64,000 nucleotides of DNA from positions 55,825,411-55,889,410 of the forward strand of contig OW203762.1 in the NCBI GenBank assembly GCA_934045905.1, read 5' to 3'. Source of the stretch: Leuctra nigra (lineage: Eukaryota > Arthropoda > Insecta > Plecoptera > Leuctridae). This document shows, piece after piece, positions 47,801 to 59,800 of the stretch. The number at the start of each line of letters is the position of its first letter. The first letter of the stretch is position 1. The notes under the pieces were generated by a model, which was not told the origin of the DNA, ran no database searches, and was given only the letters and a program-made list of their open reading frames with translations. The position numbers were made by a program, and so were the translations under genes.

Positions 47801-50800
47801 TGTAATCCTATATCTTCTGTTTTGCAGCTGGACACGATGGACATCAAGATCGGGCTGCTGGTTCAGAACCGCATTGCACTGAGAGACGTGGACGCGCACG
47901 GCACCAGTCTAGCCCAGCTGACCAGTGCTGCCCCCACTCAGCATGCGCTCAAGTCCTTCACCAAGGAGTCCCGAGATCGCCTGCAGGCCTACCAACATCT
48001 GCTCTACACTCTGCAAACTCAGCCCAGGTAATGAATAGCATTTTATACAGATTTGTTAATTGAAATGAGTACACATAGGTAGTAATATTGATTTTTCTAC
48101 ATTCAGACTACAATTCTACACACATTGCATACCGCATACTAATTTATAATATTGGTGTGGAGAGCACAAACAAACATATTGACATTTATTTTATTCACAA
48201 ATAAATATCGTTAAAGCTCCTAAATTTCTGACTTGCCAAGATTTATCCAGACAAATCTAATATTGGTTCTTTCCTCATTACTCATTAGATACCTCTCCCA
48301 ACTGCTAGTGTTGTTCCCCCAAAGTGCAACGAGCAAGACGCTGCTCGATGTGATCCAGGCGCTGTTCAGCTACGGATCAAGCCATCGCGAGCAATATCTC
48401 CTCCTGCGGCTGCTGGAGTGTGCGTTGGTGGAAGAAGTGCGGACAAAGTGTCAAGAGCCGACCAATGTCCTCACCGCCAACTTTGCCGAGCTGAAGATGG
48501 CCGTGAACTTCGCCCGGCAACACAACGCGTTGCGCCAGATTATTGGACCGCTGGTGGAGCAGGTGAGTCGGCATAAGTCGGAAGTAAATCAGCAACTAAA
48601 TGCGTCAAGAACTCTGTGTGATATTCTGCCCATGGAAATAAGGTTGCTGGTTAGGGCTTAGGTTCTTGGCCAATGTGCCAAATGGAGTCAGGATGATTAT
48701 GGGTACCTACAAAAGAAAAATTGCCCCCACTAGGAATTGAGACACATCCCCTCTACCTCCACACCTTTTAAAATAATTTGTCACAGTGATGCCTGGTGAG
48801 AATAGAATAGAATGTGTTTTATTGTCAATTATTAATTACAAAATAATTATGAATGACGGTCAATAAAACATTACTAATCCGAATGGCATGCCATTAGCAT
48901 ACCTACATAATATGTACTATTTGAATATGCCATTATGAATAGCATATTCTATTTTGCAATGGTGTGATTAGAGCCTTGATATATTCAATGTGTACCTAAG
49001 GCTGGATTTCACCAAGATTCTAAACCCGGGTTAGAGGCGGTAAACCTGGTTTAGAGGCCCCTAAACCAGGTTTACCGCCTCTAAACCGGGTTTAGAATCT
49101 TGGTGAAACGCAGCCTAAATGTAATTTTACCAGTAATTAATATATTTACCTCAGAGTCAGCGGTAGAAGGCCAGAAGCTAATTTTTTTGATTAAATGTTG
49201 GAATGATGAAATCGAGCTCTATTAATCTCTATTGATTAATTTCTACAAGTACAGTTTGTAGTATTCTCTTAAGGAACGACTAATGCCACTATTACAAATA
49301 TGATTGGATGAAGGCAGAGTTACTGATGTTTGATCTCACTTCAAGGATCATTGAAATGGACTTCAGGCATTCTACCTCTGAGGTACTGCAAGAAAAGGTG
49401 ATGGTATGAATCTGATGTTGCAGGTGATGAATGACTCTACGTTGTGCATGGAAACCAACCCGGTGGACATTTACAAGTCGTGGCGAAGTCAGCTGGAGAT
49501 GGAGTCGCGAACCACTTCGACTCTGCCGTACAACGTGAGTGTCGACCAAGCGCTGGGCTACGCGGAAGTTCGCACCCGGTTCGACTCCTCGCTCACCAGT
49601 CTGCGCAACATCACACTCAAGTTCGTCAACACCATCGTTGCCACAGTCAATCAGGTGAGTGCTTTCTATCACTTGGAGATCTCAACTCTACTTCAGGGTC
49701 TTCAATAATACCTAAGTGCTACAAAGTCCTACCTACAACTGTACAGTAACTTTCAAATCTATCTTTTATAATGTCATCATATTCATTAAACTTAATAGTA
49801 ATTCCAAATGATCTTTTAGATTTCTCCGATGAAATCAGCGTGTCAACGACAAGGTTATATTGCGTGTATTAATTTTTACTTTTAACTTTGTTGATGATAA
49901 ATGGAGGACATGGGAAGGGGTCGACCTAACGGGCCTGATCGGGGAAGTTGAAACTGGTGGGAAAGCCAGTTCAGAATGAGGACAGACCAGGGGAAGGGGG
50001 GGGGGGGGGTACAGGTTTTGGGCCGATGGGACCCGCTTTCAGGGGGATCACCATCCCGAGGGGAAGGCCGACCCTAGACTGCACTTAGTTTGGACCAACA
50101 CTCATAATGTGAGGCGGCCCCTTAAGCCCCACCACCGCGTCAAGATAAGATTAGTGAGGAAAGCAATTGATGTTCTGACAAATTAAGGGCCGCCGAGTGC
50201 GTATGTAGGTAGATTTCCGGACTTTTGCTTCGAGCTGATCATCAGCAAAGCAACCTTTTTCATACCCTGCGATCCATTTTATTTGCATTTTACAACACAC
50301 CGTCGAGAGCCGTCTTCCATTCATGAAGGGTGTTTATGGCCGACTGACGCAGCTCGTGACAACAAAGGATCAATAATCCCTTTTATTAATTTTTTGTTCT
50401 TACTGATCAAATATAATTTCTATATTTTTGATCACACAGACAAAAGTCCTAATCGAAAGTAGTTCAAAGGTTTTTTTATTTTTAAAATTTGGAGCAAAAA
50501 TGACGAAACGTTGCAAGCTAAACTTGTTTTATAGACAAGTAATTGAAATTATTATGATTATTATGATAATACTGTATGATAATACAGTATACGTAATATC
50601 AGTGTGATACTGATATAACTATAGTGTGTGATGTGATGATAATATAGTACTAATTATCGCCGTCAATCACAAAAATGAGTGTTACATTCCTACAATAATA
50701 AACCAAAAGCATTATTGAACTACGCCGCCGAATTTGACATTGTTTCAAGTCTAATCGATTTGTGTATGATTGACAAGTGATTGTAATGATGCTCGCATGA

Positions 50801-53800
50801 TTATGATATTATTTAAAAGTTTCAAATATTTATTATTAGTTAACCTGGAGTGCTCTATGAGCACTATTTCGGATTTTTTAATGTCACTAGTTGGTTTATT
50901 GGGTATTTGTTGCGTCGACGTATTCTAGTAGAAAAACAGGAAGAAAATATTATATTATTTCTGCGGTGAGATAATATCAAATTAAAAAAAATCACTTAGA
51001 TGTTAAATATTGTACATCTGTTTTGAGTTCACAACCTTGTATCCATTCTACTGAGGTTTTAGTCGTGGTTTTCCTCAGTTTATAGAGCAAATGATGGGAT
51101 GGTTCCCTTAGCTTAGTCCACGACAAATTCATGCTAAAGCATCCACGACCAATGCTGTACCAATGTTGTGACCAATGTGACGAATGTTGTAGATTCAGTT
51201 CCTCATATTCTCTAACACTGCAGTGCACTCCAATCATCTTAGTCCTCACCAATCACAAGTACCTATAAGTACATATCAGACGAGAATATCGATATATAAT
51301 GCAGCTAAGTAATAATCCGTCAATATTTCAGGTTACTTTTATAAATCGAAAGTTTAGTATTATTTGAAAATTAGTTTTCAATAACGAAGCACAAGCGCAT
51401 TGGTTTGAAATAAATGGCATATTGTAACGAGTTTTTCAGGTTAATATCAATGTTATTTTTATGTGTAAATATCAATTAATATGAATAAAATGTATCCAAA
51501 TATAGCCACATCAATTCTTGCTAACCTGAACACTCCACAATCTCATTGAAAGTTATAACAATAGTGTCTTTCTAATAGCCATTTCACTGCTTTTGCCAAA
51601 ATTATAATTTTATAATGATAATGATTATCAGCTATCAACAACGATCATCAAAATGATCACAATTAAAAAATAGGTTTGATCGTAATGTGCCTTAGTGGAG
51701 TGCGAGATTTCAATAACTATGCAGGTAAATTAATGGTTGAAACCTTCCTCCCATTTTATGAGGGGGTATAATAAAGTTTATTATACGGTCAACCGAGACG
51801 AACAAAGCGACCCAAACATTCTGTGAGTTTCGACTGGCATCCCAAGTGAGCAGGCTGATATCGACACAAACTACAATTATTTTAATTTCAGTATTAATTT
51901 TTTTCCTAATTAAATAATAATGACATTAAATTGTAACATAGTCAAGTCACAAATTATAATAATTTCGCATGTGCACAAAAAATACCGAGTTTTTATATTC
52001 ATCCGTCTTCTGTGTGAATTGTGATTAATGAAAGAAAATGAAATTTTTCATAAAAGTGTGCTCGCCATTCACAACTCACGTCTTATTAGAGCAAATTGAT
52101 AGAACTCAATTAAATATCATAAAATAGCCCGATAATGCCCGGTGTGACTTGACTAGGTGACATTGCCGTGAGTCTTCAGGTTCAACTACAAATAATTGTG
52201 AAAGTCCAAATTTGGGTTTTAAAATCTCAACTGCTCCAACAGCCTTAAATACTGGCCACTATGAAGTGTAGTGATAAGGTGAGTGCTCAAGGTCGACCAT
52301 TGAATCAACCTCGTTAGTGCACTGCTATGTGATGTGAGCATGTTTTTCTCGCCAGGTAATTTCGATAATGATTGGAGATGCAGCAGGCATGCAAGGTCCA
52401 ATATGAAAGCATTTACCACTCGCTGCTCTCACAATGATCGTCTGTTGCATGGAAAGTACTATTGTTGTTTTTACTTGGTATGTCAAATATAGCACTCGCT
52501 CCATTGGGCAGTGAATTGAACCATAACTGGTGTATTGAACGTCACAAGGAACCATCCTTGACGTAATTCTTCTCACCAGGGTGCCTATTCTCGAATCTAA
52601 ACCGCATGCGAAAATGTTGGGCTATTTGAAATCAAGCAAATCTTTTGTTTTCTCAATGTTAATTCAGCTGAATCTAGTGGAGCGGTCGCTCCACCCAGCT
52701 AAGTCGTACAATACACTCACAGTCACTCAACATACCGTAAATGCCTAATAAACTGAGGAGCAGACCAAACACTTTTACTGTAAGCAACAACATGGCATTT
52801 TCGGCCTACTGGATATTAAAATTCGAAAATCTCAAATTGTTGCGAAATATCTTAATTTCGAGCAATTTCGAGCCACCCCCTATACCAAATTTGGGAACAA
52901 CAGGTTATGTCATTTGCGAGCAAGAGGGCCGTGAAAACAGTGAAATTACACCCCTTTTAAAAGCTATCTGATGATGATTCAGATTCAGATATCAGGAAAC
53001 CCTATTGACAGGGCCTCAGCCTAAACGGGTTAACCGATCGTTCTGAAAATTTTACCACATGTGCACTTTTGGCGTCTAAGGTGCCTTTTGCTATAACTGG
53101 TTTTATGCCGCCATTTTGAAACCGGAAGTGACGTCATATCTCGAAATCGGCTGAACCGATCGGAACGAAATTTGCGCCAATCGATTCACACGGTCATCTA
53201 TATGGAATATCAATTGTTGAAGTAGAAATGTACTTTTAGCGAACCGGAAATTACCTCAAAAAAATGAAGAATTAGACTTTAATCACCTCTTACTACAAGA
53301 ACTACATATTCAGAAGGCTTATAATGATACATAACATTATAGAAATAAATTTTAGGTGGAAGTTATTTCAGCCGCCATTTTGAAAACCGGAAGTGATGCC
53401 ATATCTCGAAAATGACTGGACCGATTGGAACGATGCTTTCGCAATTCTTCATGGAATATCACTTTAAGGTGGCTGCATATCACGTGACTTTTCAACCAAA
53501 AAGCTACACATTTTCATTTGGAGGGGTTCAGTTTAGCAAATACTTCTCACTCATCAGATAAGTTAGGACACATCTGTTGGAACTAATCTACGCAGAAAAG
53601 AACTGCGAAAATAACATATTAGATAATTTTACTTCCTTGCAGCTAAATATTCTCAAATCAAGACCTGAAGTTTAAGGAAATCCTACGAGTTGCCAAGAAC
53701 AGCAAACTTTAATCTAATAAAAGGGCACAAATGCATCACAAACCTGACACAATTTTGCCAACAAAACATGCGCTCTTTCTTCATCTTTCCAACGAAATGT

Positions 53801-56800
53801 TGAGATATTAATTATATCCACTATTATGAATGTAATATTTATAATAACAGCACTGGGTTTTGACAGCTTTCAAACGCGTACGGATATAGACGATTTTCGT
53901 TTATTTTATTCTTAAACCACTGCAAAAATAAATATTACCGTATTAACTCGTGTATAAGACGCAATTATATGTCAATATTTTGATTCTGAAAACAGCCCTG
54001 CGTCTTATACACGCATACCAAGCTTTTTTCCCAGTAAATCCAAGGTGGATGTTTGTAAACAGAGCTGTGGTAGACTGCCATATGTTGTCTATCTCTGCCT
54101 TTCCCTCTCACTCTGTCAGGACTACTCATACTGTGTCTAGACACAACACTATTAACATATTAAATATGTGCAACAAAATGTTTTCTCTTGCATTTAGATC
54201 AGGAGACAAAATATATGTTTACGTCTGAAAAACATTACTCTGACAGACATAAAATAGACTAAGCACTGTTGAATGCGATCTTAATGGAAGGGGAGGAGGG
54301 GAGTTTGGTTTGTTTTGGAATGCAGAGGAAAGGCAGGTGCGCGCCTGTTAGAGCAAACAACAGCTGCTGGGAAGAGACTCCCCTCCCCCCTTTCTCAGAA
54401 GCAGGAAATTACTGTTTGTTTACAACAAGTTGGCAGTGATTTTCATTCAAATAGCTCAGTTAGCTGGAAAACCAACATTTAGATGGATATCATGTATACA
54501 AACACACAATGTTTTTCATCATTTGACTGCGTCTTATACACGCATGCTAAGTGTTTTCTTAAAATAGACTTCTCAAAACAAGGGTGCGTCTTATACATGA
54601 GTGCGTCTTATACACGAGTTAATACGGTATTGACCGAAAATATTGATAAGCTCCAGTATGCAGTGAATTTCCTTCATAAATCACCTTGGATTACTCTGCA
54701 TGAACGATGTAAGGTATGTACTCATTGGTAACTATTTCTTTTGATCGGATGTAGAGAAATAAAGTCACGTGATATGCATTGGCCTTAAGCTTATATTTAG
54801 CACTAAACACAATTTTTCGTTGTAACCAATTTGGAAATGGCACATTTTTTTAAAGGAATTAGTCATTGTTGCTCCGATATGTGTTACAAGTTGTGTACAT
54901 AAACTAAAAAAATGAGTGATATCCCCATAAAAAACACTCCGTGTAAAAATACCAGCAAGTCTCTTCAACTATAAAAAAATAGAAGAAATCTAAACATTCA
55001 GCACTGAAAAGTAGCCGATTGGTAGAAGAAAGAAAAGAAAAAAAAATAGAAGAAATCTAAAAATTCAGCACTGAAAAGTAGTGATATCAAAAAATGGGCC
55101 AAGTCAAAACCTAATTTTAAAAACCAAAATATACTACTTGGCGCATCGTTTATATAAAAATTATGACAAAAATAAATTGAAGGTAACTAAATATATAAAT
55201 ATATAATACCCTAAAAAACGATGCGCCAAGTATATTTTGGTTTTTAAAATTAGGTTTCGACTTGGCCTATTTTTTGATATCACTACTTTTCAGTGCTGAA
55301 TTTTTAGATTTTTTCTATTTTTTTATAGTTGAAGAGACTTGGTTGGTATTTTTACACGGAGTGTTTTTTATGGGTTCATTTTGCAGTGGGAAGTGGCACA
55401 ATGGCACTACTATTCTGCATGGTGAACATTTTCAATGAACTCGAGAAGAGGCACCCAGATTCACATAATCAGAATGCCCAAATGTCATGTTCACGTGTTA
55501 AGATAATATCACGCATATAATTGGCAATTGAATGACATATTGTGACATATCAGGAGCATAGAATCAAGTTGATATTGATGAATGGTGTCTCTGGCTGCAG
55601 TGGCTTGCGAGCAGGCAGTGGAGTGGGCTGTACGCTGCCGGCCAGAAGGAACCAGGGCTCCATACACACCTGGAATACATTCATCCATCAGATTGTCCAT
55701 TCGTTTAGGACCAAGAGAGTGTGTTGCAGTTCAGGCTCAAAGTTTATTGTTTGAAATAGATTCCTATAAATAGTATGACACTTGATATTTATTTTTAATT
55801 TGGTTTGACGAGTAGAGCTTTCATGGGAAGTGGAAATCTCCAACTAACTCTACCATTAAACTGTTGTCTACTTTAACATGGAGTGGTATTCATGGACAAT
55901 GGTACAGTTACTTGAAATCCAGACATTTGTAAGAAAGTAAGTACTACAGATCGTCTACTATACCTCTGTGTGTATGGTTCGGTGCTTGTGCCTCTCTCGC
56001 TGGCTCGGCCGGCAAATGTCCGTCTCGCTGGGCGACTGCCGACATGTCGGGACTCGGTTGGTGTTGCTGAGATATCTCTCGGAGCTGGCTCGGCTCTGAG
56101 CAAGCTTATGTCGCTGCTCAAGTGCCTGATATGCGGCTTTGTCTGAAATTATTTAGAATCTGACATCTCCAAACGATTGTTAAACCGGTTACATCGTATT
56201 CGATTTCGTATTATTGTACAGTTTATTCCATTTCAAAAGGGGAATGGAAGTTCCAAGAAGTTTGCAATTCTCCCACAGATGGCATAGTTTACAGTACCAC
56301 TACGATAAAAATTTACTTTGGTGATTATCACTCATCATACTGTGTTGAAAGGACCACTAGATCTTTAAATCTGTCATAAAATAAATAATTTATCACTAGT
56401 GGGGTATTCAAGGATTGGAAATAAGGAACGCAGCCAGCTGGAGGCAGCGGAGATGAAATACCTACAAAGTGTAAAGGGAGTGACAAAGATGGACAGGTTG
56501 AGAAGCTGTTGTATAAGAAAGGAGCTGGGAGTGGAAAGTTTGGGGTTCAAGATGGGTAGAGAGAGATTGCGTTGGTTTGGACACATGAAAAGAATGGATC
56601 TCAAGAGAATCCCAAGACAGGAGTTTGAAGAAACAGTGGTGGGAAGAAGAAGAGTAGGGAGACGAAGAGAGAAGTGGAGTGGTCTTATCAGAGAAGACGT
56701 GGAAGACAGGCAGCAAAGGTGGCAGGAAGTGGAAGCAGATAAGTGGTGAGAGGACAGGAGGATCTGGAGGGAGCTGGTGGAGAAGTTGGAGGAAGGTGAC

Positions 56801-59800
56801 GAGGATGAAGAAGAGGAGGAGGATGAAACGTCAGGCCTGGCCAGCCGGTTTGGAAGAGATCCGAGGCCCTAGACCTAGTGGGACATCCCATTGTCTGATC
56901 TGACAACGAAGAACAAGATTATTATTTTTATCACTAGTTGCCATAAAATCCTCTATTTAATAGCCTGGGCTAACAAAATACATTTAAAAAGTAATTTAAA
57001 TCTGTTGTAATATGTTAGTACTTTCTCAGCTAAGTTGGCAGACATGTTTTTTCTCTTGTCTTCTTTGAATTTGTTTCCCACCTATAACCAACCAACCAAT
57101 AGCGTGGTAGATGTGGTAGGAATGGGCGTGGTTCCCATGTAAAATGCACAAAGTTTCAACAATTCATTGAAAATCTTATGGCGGTTGATTTGTTTATTCT
57201 GTGCATTCTTCACATATTGTGCCTTTACAAATGTGATTTATAAGGAAAGCCAATTTGAATGTTGAATATCTCAAGAACTAGTACCTTCGAGTTAACCTGT
57301 TCTTGCACCTGGCCCCTCAAGAGCATATTGACGATGCTCTATACAAATACCCTGTATTTGTCTTTTGAGATTAATAAAAATACAATACAATACAATACAA
57401 TACAATGCAATTCATTGCAGTTGCTGAGTCAATGATTTTGAGCATCTTTCATTCATAACCTAAGACATGCAGAAGGTTGTTTTACCCTGTCCTGGTGCGG
57501 CCTTGGCAATGAATTCATAACGTAAGACATGCAGAAGGTTGTTTTACCCTGTCCTGGTGCGGCCTTGGCAATGAATTCATAACGTAAGACATGCAGAAGG
57601 TTGTTTTACCCTGTCCTGGTGCGGCCTTGGCAATGAAAGTGTGACTGATGTTGTCTTGGCCTGCATGTTGGATGAGCGCCACATCCACTGCTGTGTTTGT
57701 GTCTCCGATGCTCACTGTCGGCAGGCGTGAGGTCTCCGCGCTCTCTGCAGGCTCGCTGGTGGACACGCGCACGCTCGTTCCGCTCACCTGGGGACCAACT
57801 CACTTGTACAGAGTGATGGGGGCCGGGAATATTCCTGAATGTTGGAAATATTTTATATACATGGACATTGTCAACTAGGACTTCAAACAGATTAGAGTAC
57901 CTACATATTCAAATGTGGCAGCATCTATAATACCTAGGTAGTAGGCCACATGTGAGCAATTCAGCAACAGGTTGTGCTAATAATTTTGATTTGAAGGTAA
58001 TTTTTAATTTCTTTTCTTGACGTGCCAATTTTTGAATTTGTATCCTTTTTCTGATTTAAGTCTGATTTCAATAATCAATTATATTTATTTTTATTTTTTC
58101 TGCTAGGTAGGTAGAAGGCTGTATTACACATACAACTTGTAATAGCCTTCGGCTTGGTTGTACCTACGATGAAGAAATCATCAAAGTATTTCCCCGATTA
58201 TCTTCCGTTTCAAGCTTCCAAGTTTTGTAGGTACAGACAGTTAAAATGTGAGTCACATATTGGGGAATATTCTCCAGGAAGCACTAGCCGAGTGACGAGA
58301 GAATGTGGTCTGCTTGACTGGATACCTGAGTGATTGTGACGGCCACGGGCAGACGATGAATGAAGGAGTAAATGAGTCTCTCGGGTCGAGTTGTGGAGCC
58401 AAGCGGACTCAGGAGTCGGACATTGAGCGAGCGCAGATTGTTGTTCTCGTAGATCGGAATGAGACCGAGGTTCAGACTTAGCAGAACGCCCTTGTCGGGG
58501 TCGGCAATGAAGGGGAGTGCATCGTGAGAGGAGAGGCCGGGCGGAGGGCCGATGGTGATGATGTGGCGGCTTGACTTGAACACGGGCTGCGTGCTCAACA
58601 GATGTGCACTGCTGGGCCGTGGAAGAAGTTTGTCCGTCAAACTTTCACTGGCCTTGGTTTTATGTGTAGGTATGTTGAATGTTTTAGGGTAGGGTACTGT
58701 GGAAGGACGACTGGAGTTCACTGTACAGTTTTTGTCTGCACATTGTATTCCTATTTCCTTGTCTGCATGCAGTGCTGGATTATGTTCATCATCGGTCAAT
58801 CTCTTGGATTTCTTGTTAATTTTGCTGGTGTTGATGGTTTTGTTGTTCCTGCTGCTATTTTCAGAACTGCCATTTGAATGGGGCAGTGGTAGTCTGTTTT
58901 TTTCACAAATGTACTGAAGATTTGGTTTAGCCCATCTCTTCGGATAAATTTGATGTGCACCTCTTTCTAGATCAAGTTTTGTGGAAACTTTGCTATCACT
59001 GATGACGTTGGAAATATCAGTGAGTCTTAATGATGCTCCTGACTTGATCAAGTTGTTGGTTATTGTGTTTGTGCTGTCTTGAGGTGATGTTCTCTTTGGA
59101 TGGAAACTGGCTCTTGTCGGCGTAGCTTGTGTGCAGTTAGCTGTTGTGACTGGCATTGCAATGTTGTCACCTTCCCAATGTTGCTCATGATTATATTCCG
59201 GCTCCCACAAGGGTTTTGTTAACTCATCCTGGCAGCATTTTATTCCTTCAAAACCAATGTTACTGCTAACCAGCTCATTCTCCATTTTACGATTATCCAC
59301 AATAATATTTTTTAAACCATTGATGTTACTTTTTGTGCACAGTATAAACTTCAATTTGTCAGCTGCACTTGATCCACTATCATCGTATGTTGTTTCTTGT
59401 AATTGTTCTTTGTCATTTGCTCTCCTTGGCTGCATTGATGACACTTTTTTCCCATTCATGAATAAACTGTCCAGAATGTCTTCTCCACACTCTTTCTCAC
59501 ACTGATTTGAATGATCTAAATCCAGTTCATTTCTCCACCTGCTTCCAGTAAAATACTTCTTTTTCATGCACCCGTTTTTAAACGTTGAGGCTTTGAAGAG
59601 TTCGTCTACTGGTTTTGGAATGAAATCGGGTTTTTTCAATGTTTCAATTGACTTTGTTATCTGTCTTGAGATATTTTGTAGGGTGTTTGTGATTATTTGA
59701 AGATTTTCAAATTGATCAACTAATTGCTTTTGAGGTTCTTTACCATAGTTTTTCATGCAGTTGAGGTCATACAGGTCGCAGGATGTAGAAGCATTCTTAG

